Source of the DNA: RFPI01 sp964470195
Lineage (GTDB): Bacteria; Pseudomonadota; Gammaproteobacteria; Burkholderiales; Methylophilaceae
Direction: 5' to 3'
Length of the DNA: 64,000 nt
NCBI GenBank assembly: GCA_964470195.1
Contig: CAYYBG010000003.1
Coordinates: 23,855-87,854, forward strand
Below, piece after piece: positions 33,511 to 41,475 of the stretch. Every line of letters begins with the position of its first letter. Position 1 is the first letter of the stretch. The position numbers and the translations under genes are program-made. The notes beneath the pieces were generated by a model, which saw nothing but the letters and a program-made list of their open reading frames with translations, was not told the DNA's origin and did not search any database.

Positions 33511-34032
33511 TTATTTCTTTTTGGCAGGTGCAAGCACCATCACCATTTGGCGGCCTTCCATCTTGGGGAACTGCTCCACTTGGGCAAACTCTTTAGTGTC
33601 TTCTTCTACACGTTTTAACAAGGCCATGCCCAATTCTTGATGGGTGATTTCACGACCACGAAAACGCAAGGTAATTTTTGCCTTGTCGCCATCTTCAATA
33701 AAACGCGTAATGTTACGTAACTTAATTTTGTAATCGCCTTCGTCAGTCCCAGGGCGAAACTTAATTTCTTTTACGTGAACTTGCTTTTGCTTCATTTTGG
33801 CTTCGTGTTGACGTTTGCTTTCGGCATATTTAAATTTGCCATAATCCATCAAACGACACACCGGAGGGCTTGCTTGCGGTGCAATCTCAACCAAATCGAT
33901 ATCTAACTCTTCTGCTTTTTGCAAAGCTTCTGAGATAGAAACAATTCCAAGAGACTCTCCCTCTATACCAACTAATCGAATCGTGGAAACAGTAATATCT
34001 TCATTGATTCGAACTTCTTTATCTTGAGCTAT
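33511..34032 (-). CDS. infC: Translation initiation factor IF-3, probable AUA start
   Basis: IF-3 binds the 30S subunit, prevents early subunit joining and rejects non-standard start codons. The first ATG (33924) would drop the first 36 conserved residues. Upstream in frame the sequence reads IAQDKEVRINEDITVSTIRL, the conserved IF-3 N-terminus, starting at an ATA codon (34030-34032) with TGGAG eight bases ahead; no ATG, GTG or TTG exists before the in-frame stop. The full product is 173 residues, the usual length. C-terminal landmarks are CRLMDYGKFKYAESK and VHVKEIKFRPGTDEGDYKIKL. A rare start codon allows IF-3 to limit its own synthesis, as known for AUU in E. coli. A CTG 11 codons earlier is a less likely start. 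Confidence 0.93.
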   Translation of the reverse strand: MAQDKEVRINEDITVSTIRLVGIEGESLGIVSISEALQKAEELDIDLVEIAPQASPPVCRLMDYGKFKYAESKRQHEAKMKQKQVHVKEIKFRPGTDEGDYKIKLRNITRFIEDGDKAKITLRFRGREITHQELGMALLKRVEEDTKEFAQVEQFPKMEGRQMVMVLAPAKKK

Positions 34033-34075
34033 CGCAAATTCTCCAAAATCATCGGGAACCAGTCCCTAAAAAAAC

Positions 34076-35992
34076 TTAAGCCGCGCTACCTTTAGTATCG
34101 ACCTGTTGACGCAGCATCTCAATAAACGCTGATAACTGCATCGCACCCAGATCTTCACCTTTTCGGGTACGCACGGCTACTTGTCCGTTTTGCATCTCAC
34201 GCTCACCAGTCACCAACAAATAAGGTAATTTCTGTAAGCTATGTTCGCGTATTTTATAGGTTATTTTCTCATTTCTCAAGTCTGAAGCGACTCTGAAGCC
34301 ATTTTTCTTTAACTCCGCCTCGACATGACGCACATAATCCGCCTGAGAATCAGAAATATTCATTACCATGACTTGTACGGGCGCCAACCATACTGGCATG
34401 GCACCGGCATAATGTTCTATCAAAATGCCGATAAATCTTTCCATGGAACCGACAATCGCTCGGTGCAACATCACAGGGTGTTTGCGGCTATTGTCTTCAG
34501 CCACATACTCAGCACCCAAGCGCATTGGCAAATTAAAGTCTAGCTGTATGGTGCCTACCTGCCACAACCGAGCCAAACTATCTTTGAGAGTAAATTCGAT
34601 TTTAGGACCATAGAATGCCCCCTCTCCTGGCTGCAAATCATATTGCAGCTGATTGTTTTGTAGCGCTGTTGCCAACGCTTGCTCGGCTTGATCCCAGACT
34701 TCATCAGTGCCGACTCGCTTGGCAGGTCGAGTGGAAAGTTTGACTAATACATCACTAAAACCAAAGTCAGCATAAACCTGATAGAGCATTTGAATAAAGG
34801 TTTCCACCTCGGATTCGATTTGCACTTCGCTACAGAAAATATGCGCATCATCTTGTGTAAATCCGCGCACACGCATCAATCCGTGCAATGATCCAGAGGG
34901 CTCATTGCGATGACAAGAGCCAAATTCAGCCAAACGCAAAGGCAGGTCACGATAACTGCGCAAATCACTGTTATAGATTTGCACATGACCAGGGCAATTC
35001 ATTGGTTTTACCGCATAGTCACGATTTTCAGAGGCGGTAGTAAACATATTTTCACGGTAGTTTTCCCAGTGCCCCGATTTTTCCCATAGGGTTTTGTCCA
35101 TAATCGTCGGGGTACGCACTTCCTGATAACCGTAGTCGACAAACTTGCCACGCATATACTGCTCAATTTCCTGCCACAGCGACCAACCACGAGGGTGCCA
35201 AAACACCATACCGGGGCCGTCATCTTGCATATGGAATAAATCAAGTTGCTTACCAAGCTTGCGATGATCACGTTTTTCTGCTTCTTCTAAAGCGTGCAAA
35301 TAGGCATCCAAGTCCTCTTTTTTGCTCCAAGCTGTGCCGTAGATACGTTGCAACATCTCGTTATTAGAGTCGCCTCGCCAGTACGCACCTGCCAATTTCA
35401 TTAACTTAAATACTTTAAGTTTGCCAGTAGAGGGCACATGGGGACCACGACACAAATCGGTGAAGTTACCCTCGCTATATAGCGACACTTCTTCACCCGC
35501 CGGAATAGAGGCAATAATTTCTGCCTTGTAATGCTCGTTAATTGATTTGAAATAACTAACTGCCTCATCACGCGGCAAGACTTGGCGCGTCACTGGCTCA
35601 TCCTTTTTGGCCAGCTCCTGCATTTTCTTCTCGATTAACTCGAGATCCTCAGGGGTGAATGGGCGTTTGTAGGAAAAATCATAATAAAAGCCATTTTCAA
35701 TGACCGGGCCGATAGTCACTTGAGCCTCAGGAAATAATTCTTTTACCGCATAGGCTAATAAATGAGCCGTCGAGTGACGAATAATCTCTAAACCCTCAGC
35801 ATCACGCTCAGTAATGATAGCGAGTTGCACGTCTTGCTCTATCACATAGGAAGTATCCACCACGCGGCCATCGACTTTACCGGCCAAAGCAGCACGCGCT
35901 AAGCCAGCACCAATATCGGCCGCCACTTCTGCCACGCTCACTGCTTGAGCAAAACTTCTTTGTGAACCATCTGGTAATTGAATAATTGGCAT
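34076..35992 (-). CDS. thrS: Threonine-tRNA ligase
   Basis: A 638-residue class II synthetase. Domains in order: TGS (about 1-62), editing domain (about 63-240, with HSTAHLLAYAVK and YYDFSYKRPFTPEDLE), catalytic core (about 245-530, with MNCPGHVQIY, RNEPSGSLHGLMRVRGFTQDDAH and motif 3 HRAIVGSMERFIGILIEHYAG) and the anticodon-binding domain at the C-terminus. Zinc ligands include the Cys in NCPGH. It leads the infC-rpmI-rplT operon with 43 bases to the infC start. No Shine-Dalgarno is evident, and a terminator-like hairpin ends 14 bases upstream of the start codon. Confidence 0.97.
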   Translation of the reverse strand: MPIIQLPDGSQRSFAQAVSVAEVAADIGAGLARAALAGKVDGRVVDTSYVIEQDVQLAIITERDAEGLEIIRHSTAHLLAYAVKELFPEAQVTIGPVIENGFYYDFSYKRPFTPEDLELIEKKMQELAKKDEPVTRQVLPRDEAVSYFKSINEHYKAEIIASIPAGEEVSLYSEGNFTDLCRGPHVPSTGKLKVFKLMKLAGAYWRGDSNNEMLQRIYGTAWSKKEDLDAYLHALEEAEKRDHRKLGKQLDLFHMQDDGPGMVFWHPRGWSLWQEIEQYMRGKFVDYGYQEVRTPTIMDKTLWEKSGHWENYRENMFTTASENRDYAVKPMNCPGHVQIYNSDLRSYRDLPLRLAEFGSCHRNEPSGSLHGLMRVRGFTQDDAHIFCSEVQIESEVETFIQMLYQVYADFGFSDVLVKLSTRPAKRVGTDEVWDQAEQALATALQNNQLQYDLQPGEGAFYGPKIEFTLKDSLARLWQVGTIQLDFNLPMRLGAEYVAEDNSRKHPVMLHRAIVGSMERFIGILIEHYAGAMPVWLAPVQVMVMNISDSQADYVRHVEAELKKNGFRVASDLRNEKITYKIREHSLQKLPYLLVTGEREMQNGQVAVRTRKGEDLGAMQLSAFIEMLRQQVDTKGSAA

Positions 35993-36006
35993 ATAAATTC
36001 AGCAAT

Positions 36007-36030
36007 AAAAAAGAGCCGTTAAACGGCCCT
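36007..36030 (-). terminator. Terminator or attenuator immediately upstream of thrS
   Basis: On the minus strand AGGGCCG pairs with CGGCTCT (one G-T pair) around TTTAA and runs into six Ts. It is about 80 bases past the stop of the antitoxin-like gene and 14 bases before the thrS start, so it may end the upstream transcript, attenuate thrS, or both. Confidence 0.75.
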
Positions 36031-36111
36031 ATAGCATAAAACAGCAAAAAAATAACAATGTGAATTGTGTCACAAAATCCTTTTAAAAACAAGACAGCAT
36101 GGGCTTTTCGG

Positions 36112-36432
36112 CTATTTTCTGGAGATTATTTTTAGTTGGTAACCCAAGCCTTTTAAGACACGCATTACCGTCGCCAACGAAGGGTTGCCTGTAGGCGAAA
36201 ATGCCTTATATAAGCCATCGCGACTTATCCCAGTCTCTCTGGATAGCGTTGAGATGCCATGTGCTCTGGCGACGACACTGATGCCATTGACAAGACTCTG
36301 AGGTTGTTCAGTACAAGTCTTCTCCTGCAAATAGTCTAATTCACTGGCATAACTTGCTAACACTTTTTGACACTCTAATTTGCTAAGTGCATTATGCTTG
36401 TTGGCAGGCTTGACTTCTGAAGAGTTGGTCAT
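36112..36432 (-). CDS. Orphan HigA-like addiction-module antidote (Xre family)
   Basis: A 106-residue DNA-binding protein. The C-terminal half (VVARAHGISTLSRETGISRDGLYKAFSPTGNPSLATVMRVLKGLGYQLKI) is the helix-turn-helix of putative addiction-module antidotes of the COG3636 type. These normally lie beside a RelE/HigB-like toxin gene; here tRNA-Val is upstream and thrS downstream, and no toxin fits. It may be a solitary regulator left from a decayed module. GGGGG six bases before ATG 36432 favours this start over one four codons upstream. Confidence 0.75.
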   Translation of the reverse strand: MTNSSEVKPANKHNALSKLECQKVLASYASELDYLQEKTCTEQPQSLVNGISVVARAHGISTLSRETGISRDGLYKAFSPTGNPSLATVMRVLKGLGYQLKIISRK

Positions 36433-36527
36433 CGTTGCCCCCATGACAAAATGAAGATTTAATTCTATATTAAAACCTCAAGCAGCCTTCCGCAAGCAAA
36501 ATCAATCATATTGAATGAGTTGAAAAT

Positions 36528-36604
36528 TGGTAGGCACGATTGGATTCGAACCAACGACCTCTTCCATGTCAAGGAAGCGCTCTAACCAACTGAGCTACGC
36601 GCCT
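36528..36604 (-). tRNA. tRNA-Val (anticodon GAC)
   Basis: Minus-strand cloverleaf: acceptor AGGCGCG/CGTGCCT, D-arm AGCTCAGTTGGTTAGAGC, anticodon stem CTTCC/GGAAG around TTGACAT giving GAC, T-arm GTTGGTTCGAATCCAAT, and encoded CCA. Length is 77 bases. It precedes thrS as in many betaproteobacteria. Confidence 0.95.
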
Positions 36605-36736
36605 AAATCGAAGTGAGGCGCCATTCTAAATGAAGCCAAGCAGCAAAGCAATGTTCCTCATGCCGGACAACTTTGGCGATGACTGGTCAAAGGCTTGGTT
36701 TAAAAATAAATCAAGTCAATAATAGAGTATTAAAAC

Positions 36737-38254
36737 ATGAGCTTGCGCTCACCATTTGAAAACACCAACATGACTCAGCAAACTACAAACCTACCCTCAG
36801 CATCTGTGGATGAATTAAGCACCTTATTACACAGTATGTTCAGCCCAGCGCAATTTGAGCAAGTTGGTCAGCAAATGATAGCTATGCTGGCACAGTATCT
36901 CAGCATGAATATCCAACAGCAAAATCCAGTGGTGCATTATCAATCGCCACAACAATTGAGCCAGCACTTTAGTGAAGCGTTACCCAAACAAGCGAGTTTA
37001 AGCTCCACAGAATTGGCTAGTTTTTTACAACAACATGTATTGGCGTATGCTCTAAATATTCATCATCCAGGCAACTTTGGCCACCAAGTTTCTACCCCAT
37101 TGCCGATGACCGCTTTATGCGATCTTGTCGCAGCTTTAAGTAATCAAGCCATGGCTATTTATGAGGCTGGCCCAAGCGCAACCATGATAGAGCGACAACT
37201 GATACGCTGGCTGTGTGAATTGGTGGATCAGCATAGTTGGAGTGACGCCGATGGTGTACTGACCTCTGGTGGCGCACAAGCCAATCTCACAGCGCTGCTG
37301 GCTGCACGCCAAGCGTTTAGCCTACAACAGGGAAAGGACTATTGGCAGAGCGGTTTACATGGCCAAGCCGCTTGTTATATTTTGGCATCTGCACACTGCC
37401 ATTATTCAGTAGCCCGTGCGGCTGGAATAATGGGCTTGGGTAGTCAAGCGGTGATTAATATTGCCTGCGACGCTGAAGGACGCATGCAAGCCGACATTCT
37501 AGAAAAACAATTACAGCAACATGCCGGCCAAGTAATGGCCATCGTTGCGAATGCAGGTTGTACACCCAGTGGCAGTATAGACCCATTGCCACAGATTGCT
37601 GCGCTAGCACAGCGATATCGAGTATGGCTGCATATTGATGGAGCCCATGGTGCCTCGATGTTGCTGAGTGACACCTTAAGGGAAAAACTCACTGACATCC
37701 AATATGCCCAGTCGATTGTTTGGGACGGACACAAACTGGGGTATCTTCCTGCTACCGTATCTGCAGTACTATTCAAACGTCGCAGTGATAGCTTGCTGGC
37801 GTTTGCGCAACAAGCGTCTTATTTGTTTGATGAGGATAGTACCGATAAAGCCTATGACCAAAGTCAGCGCACCTTGGAATGCACCAAGCGCATGATGGGG
37901 CTGAAATGGTGGGTGGCATTTAAGTTATATGGCACGCAAGCATTGGCGAATTTGGTTGAACATGTTTTTCAAACGGCAGGCATCATGGCCGAAACAATAC
38001 AGCAAGCGAAAGACTTTGAGCTGTTGATGCTGCCACAAACCAATATTGTGCTATTTCGCTATTTACCCTATGCGAATCAAGCCCTGATCAGAAAATCCTT
38101 GCTGCAATCCGGCCAATTTCATCTCACTCAAGTGGACTGGCATGGACATATTTATTTGCGCGCCACACTGATGAATCCATTTACTAGCAAGCCAGACGTA
38201 CAGGCTTTATTGCAAGCCATTAGGAAAACTGCACAGCGGCTGAGTATGGACTAA
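36737..38254 (+). CDS. Pyridoxal-phosphate-dependent group II decarboxylase
   Basis: A 505-residue PLP enzyme of the glutamate/DOPA/diaminobutyrate decarboxylase group. Landmarks are HHPGNFGHQVSTPLPMTALCDLVAAL near residue 110-140, TSGGAQANLTALLAAR, the PLP-stacking His in SAHCHYSVARAAGIMGLG, DGAHGAS with the cofactor Asp, and the Schiff-base Lys in WDGHKLGYLP. The substrate amino acid cannot be assigned, though aromatic amino acids, glutamate and 2,4-diaminobutyrate are all possible. It stands alone on the plus strand after tRNA-Val, and its last 4 bases overlap the convergent YeeZ-like gene. A second ATG (13th codon) is an alternative start. Confidence 0.88.
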   Translation: MSLRSPFENTNMTQQTTNLPSASVDELSTLLHSMFSPAQFEQVGQQMIAMLAQYLSMNIQQQNPVVHYQSPQQLSQHFSEALPKQASLSSTELASFLQQHVLAYALNIHHPGNFGHQVSTPLPMTALCDLVAALSNQAMAIYEAGPSATMIERQLIRWLCELVDQHSWSDADGVLTSGGAQANLTALLAARQAFSLQQGKDYWQSGLHGQAACYILASAHCHYSVARAAGIMGLGSQAVINIACDAEGRMQADILEKQLQQHAGQVMAIVANAGCTPSGSIDPLPQIAALAQRYRVWLHIDGAHGASMLLSDTLREKLTDIQYAQSIVWDGHKLGYLPATVSAVLFKRRSDSLLAFAQQASYLFDEDSTDKAYDQSQRTLECTKRMMGLKWWVAFKLYGTQALANLVEHVFQTAGIMAETIQQAKDFELLMLPQTNIVLFRYLPYANQALIRKSLLQSGQFHLTQVDWHGHIYLRATLMNPFTSKPDVQALLQAIRKTAQRLSMD

Positions 38255-39108
38255 GACTGCTTGACTGGTAGTGGGTAGCCACCACTTCGATAGCTAGGAT
38301 ATTGCAATTGATAGCCTGAATTTAGCATACGCTGATTGGAAAAAAATCTTCCCCCGCTCAATGGCCTGTCGGCAAAGGTTTGGCTAACCCCCATTTGCTC
38401 AGCGAAGTAACTAAGCACCTCATACATTGGTGCTGGTTGACTGTCAGTGACAATATAAAGACGTTGTATAGCCTCGCCACGCAAATAGGCTTGTATTAAA
38501 TGCAAGATAAATCCAACCGCATCATCTCGATGAATACGGTTAGTCCATTTATTTTGCTCAGGCCAGACGGCAGGGTTACTTGCCCATTGCAACATGCGAT
38601 TGCGCCCCGGCCCATAGATACCGGTCAGGCGTAACACCACTGCTTGATCAAGCGGCTGTAATAGCGCTTCCGCTTGCATCAAACGCTGTCCGCCAAAATC
38701 ACTATGCAGCGGCATGCTTTGTTCATCTAAAGCAAGTTCGCTATCTTGTCCATACATACGGGTACTGGAGATAAATATGATGAGTGGCTGATTAGCCAGC
38801 GCTTGACAGGCTTGTAGGGTATTCTGCAGACCTTGGACATATTGTTGCTGATAATTCGCATCAGTTTGCTCGGTAGCTGCGACACAATACACCAGCACTT
38901 TAGGTTGTGCCTCGACAATCACCGACAGACTTGCAGGTTGGCTAATATCAGCAAAGGCACAAGCAAATTCTTGAGCATCAGGATGGCGGCGCAAACCCAG
39001 TACGCTTAAATCATGCAACTGACATTGTTGGGCTAAAGCACTGCCTAAGTCACCACATCCCACGATGACGATATCGGCTTTCAAGTTGGCATTCCCATCG
39101 GCTGCCAA
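38251..39108 (-). CDS. YeeZ-like NAD(P)-binding epimerase/dehydratase family protein
   Basis: A 285-residue Rossmann-fold protein. It starts with the dinucleotide loop IVIVGCGDLGSALAQQC, has VLVYCVAATEQTD, the SSTRMYGQ segment in place of the canonical YxxxK active site, and RLTGIYGPGRNRM, which together resemble the atypical SDR family of E. coli YeeZ. The function of that family is unclear. The start overlaps the end of the NUDIX gene by 28 bases, so it is translationally linked to it and to the nuo operon further upstream; the 3' end overlaps the decarboxylase gene by 4 bases. Confidence 0.8.
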   Translation of the reverse strand: MAADGNANLKADIVIVGCGDLGSALAQQCQLHDLSVLGLRRHPDAQEFACAFADISQPASLSVIVEAQPKVLVYCVAATEQTDANYQQQYVQGLQNTLQACQALANQPLIIFISSTRMYGQDSELALDEQSMPLHSDFGGQRLMQAEALLQPLDQAVVLRLTGIYGPGRNRMLQWASNPAVWPEQNKWTNRIHRDDAVGFILHLIQAYLRGEAIQRLYIVTDSQPAPMYEVLSYFAEQMGVSQTFADRPLSGGRFFSNQRMLNSGYQLQYPSYRSGGYPLPVKQS

Positions 39109-39692
39109 CTACCCGACATATATTTTTCTAGCCACATCAGCGCAATAATGGTTTTACCGTCACTGATCAATCCCTGCTGAACAGCATCCATACATTGCTG
39201 AACCGACATATCGAAGATTTGCAAGTTTTCATCTTGGTCTCGGTGTGCTTGACCTAATGTCAGACCTGTCGCTAAAAACATATAAATCGCTTCCGTGGAA
39301 TAACCTATGCATGGATGCTGAAATCCGAGATAAGTCCATTGCGCAGCGCGATAGCCAGTTTCTTCTTGTAACTCGCGCTGACCAGTCAATAACAATGATT
39401 CACCTGGATCAATTTTTCCGGCTGGTAATTCGATAAATACTTTTTGCAGAGGATAGCGAAACTGGCGCTCTAACACCAGATGACCATTATCAAGCAAAGG
39501 CAGAATAATCACAGCACCAGGATGTACCACAAACTCACGAAAACCTTGGCGGCCGCTGGGCAAACGAATTTGGTCACGTTGAACATAAATCATTTTGCCA
39601 CCGCTGATTTTTTCTGAGCTAATGCAAGTTTCGACCAGGTCTGGAAAATCAGCGTTATCGAGAGGGGCAAGTGGATCACGCTCAGTCGTCAT
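39081..39692 (-). CDS. NUDIX hydrolase (ADP-ribose pyrophosphatase-like)
   Basis: A 203-residue protein whose Nudix box GKIDPGESLLLTGQRELQEETGY (about residues 93-115) fits Gx5Ex7REUxEExGU. The upstream FRYPLQKVFIELPAGKIDPGE segment is typical of ADP-ribose pyrophosphatases that cleave ADP-ribose to AMP and ribose 5-phosphate. The frame is open 53 codons upstream, but GGAG seven bases before ATG 39692 and the family start fix this one. It begins at the base where the DUF2818 gene ends, at the tail of the nuo operon; an ADP-ribose salvage role beside NADH dehydrogenase is a plausible link. Confidence 0.9.
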   Translation of the reverse strand: MTTERDPLAPLDNADFPDLVETCISSEKISGGKMIYVQRDQIRLPSGRQGFREFVVHPGAVIILPLLDNGHLVLERQFRYPLQKVFIELPAGKIDPGESLLLTGQRELQEETGYRAAQWTYLGFQHPCIGYSTEAIYMFLATGLTLGQAHRDQDENLQIFDMSVQQCMDAVQQGLISDGKTIIALMWLEKYMSGSWQPMGMPT

Positions 39693-39991
39693 TAGGCTCT
39701 CCACAAATAGCGCAGAATAAAGCCTGGCGCAGCAAATACCAGCGTCAAGCATACGGTGATGGCATAAAACTCCCAGCTTTGATGCGTCAAATGACCGATT
39801 GCTTGATACTCCGCATAACGCGCTAATCCGCCGAGTATGAAGTACCAGCATAGCAACTCAAACATACCGATTGCTATGGACTTACTAGTGCGATTGAACG
39901 CATGTAGGGGAATTAAAAACAAAAATCGAGCGCTAAACCATAGACTGTTGAGGATAAGTAGAGCTAAAACAACAATCAAGCCTTGGGTCAT
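39692..39991 (-). CDS. DUF2818 family membrane protein
   Basis: A 99-residue inner-membrane protein with three hydrophobic segments (about residues 4-28, 42-60 and 75-95), matching DUF2818, a family found almost only directly after nuoN in betaproteobacteria. It is 11 bases past nuoN and shares its last base with the NUDIX start. A role in complex I assembly or stability is a reasonable guess from context only. Confidence 0.85.
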   Translation of the reverse strand: MTQGLIVVLALLILNSLWFSARFLFLIPLHAFNRTSKSIAIGMFELLCWYFILGGLARYAEYQAIGHLTHQSWEFYAITVCLTLVFAAPGFILRYLWRA

Positions 39992-40002
39992 GATTTAGCC
40001 TG

Positions 40003-41463
40003 CTATTGCAAACTGTGCGAAATCGCGTAAGCACAAATTGACATCAGGGGCTGAGGCATCAGGCCAAACAATAGCAATGCCATGGCGTTTAGACTGAGGA
40101 CAGTTTTCATCTGGGTGCTTTGTTGAATCGGACTATGATCCTTGGGCTCATCAAAATACATCAGTTTAACGATACGCAAATAGTAAAACGCGCCAATCAC
40201 GGCCATCAGTACCGCAAAAACCACTACCCCTACAAAGCCTGCTTGTAGCGCTGATTGTAATACCGTGAACTTGGCATAAAAACCCAGTGTAGGTGGCACA
40301 CCCGCCATAGAAAACATGGTAATCAGCATCATAAAAGCGAACCAAGGGCTACGCTGATTCAGCCCTTTTAAGTCATCTAATTGATCGGCTTCAAAGCCTT
40401 TGCGTGACAACAGCAATATCACCCCGAAACCAGCTAGGGACATCATCACATAGGCACTGATATAGAACATAGCAGAGGCAAATCCATTCAAGCTGGCGCT
40501 CATAATGCCAAGCAATAAAAATCCCACGTGAGAAATAGTGGAATAAGCCAACATGCGCTTTAAATTAGTTTGGGCAATGGCAGTCACATTCCCCAATGCA
40601 ATGGACATCACCGCCATGATCAATAGCATCCCTTGCCAATCGACAGCCAGTACATCCAAACCCTGTGCTAATAACCGAACCACAAAGGCGAAACCGGATA
40701 GTTTGCTGACAGCACCAATAAACAGTGTCATCGCGGTTGGCGAGCCATGATAGACGTCAGGCACCCACATTTGGAAAGGCACCGCGCCCAATTTAAAGGC
40801 AATACCCGCCACCACAAATACCAAACCCAACACTAACACCGCATGATGTTCGCTGGTCTCCATCAGTGCCGAGGAAATATCGCGCAGATTGAGGTTGCCG
40901 GTTGCACCGTATAACATCGACATCCCATAAAGCAACATACCCGAAGCTAGGGCACCCAGCACAAAATACTTCATGGCAGCCTCGGTGGCTCGCGCATTAT
41001 CTCGATCTAGAGCCACCAGCGCATATAGACTCAGCGAGAGTAATTCTAGACCCATGTAAATGGATAGAAAATTGGCCCCCGACACCATCACCATCATGCC
41101 CGCTACAGCAAACAATACCAAGGCAAAAAACTCGCCACGATACATATGTCGCTGAATTAAATATTGGCGACTATATACCAAGGTAATCGAAGTACTGACG
41201 TAAATCATCAGTTTCAGCACGTCGGCCAATGTGTCATCGACAAACATACTAGAGAAGGCATAGCCCACCCCCGGCGCTGAGGTCTGTATAGTCAAATAAG
41301 CAGCACCCAACAGAGTGAGTTGCGTCATGCTGTCAATCACCCCTCTGGCGCTTGGTTTGATAAACAAATCAAGCAGCAATACCACCATTGCCATGATGAG
41401 CACGAATAACTCTGGCAGGGCTGAAATTAAATCAAATTGCAATGCATTCATGGGTGTATCCAT
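40003..41463 (-). CDS. nuoN: NADH-quinone oxidoreductase subunit N
   Basis: A 486-residue antiporter-like membrane subunit of complex I with about fourteen helices. It carries the conserved channel Lys/Glu regions (GMELLSLSLYALVAL-type helix 5; FKLGAVPFQMWVPDVYHGSPTAMTLFIGAVSK; NLKRMLAYSTISHVGFLLLG), consistent with proton pumping. It follows nuoM by 12 bases at the 3' end of the nuo operon. The fifth codon is a second possible ATG start. Confidence 0.96.
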   Translation of the reverse strand: MDTPMNALQFDLISALPELFVLIMAMVVLLLDLFIKPSARGVIDSMTQLTLLGAAYLTIQTSAPGVGYAFSSMFVDDTLADVLKLMIYVSTSITLVYSRQYLIQRHMYRGEFFALVLFAVAGMMVMVSGANFLSIYMGLELLSLSLYALVALDRDNARATEAAMKYFVLGALASGMLLYGMSMLYGATGNLNLRDISSALMETSEHHAVLVLGLVFVVAGIAFKLGAVPFQMWVPDVYHGSPTAMTLFIGAVSKLSGFAFVVRLLAQGLDVLAVDWQGMLLIMAVMSIALGNVTAIAQTNLKRMLAYSTISHVGFLLLGIMSASLNGFASAMFYISAYVMMSLAGFGVILLLSRKGFEADQLDDLKGLNQRSPWFAFMMLITMFSMAGVPPTLGFYAKFTVLQSALQAGFVGVVVFAVLMAVIGAFYYLRIVKLMYFDEPKDHSPIQQSTQMKTVLSLNAMALLLFGLMPQPLMSICAYAISHSLQ

Positions 41464-41475
41464 TATGGAATAGAG

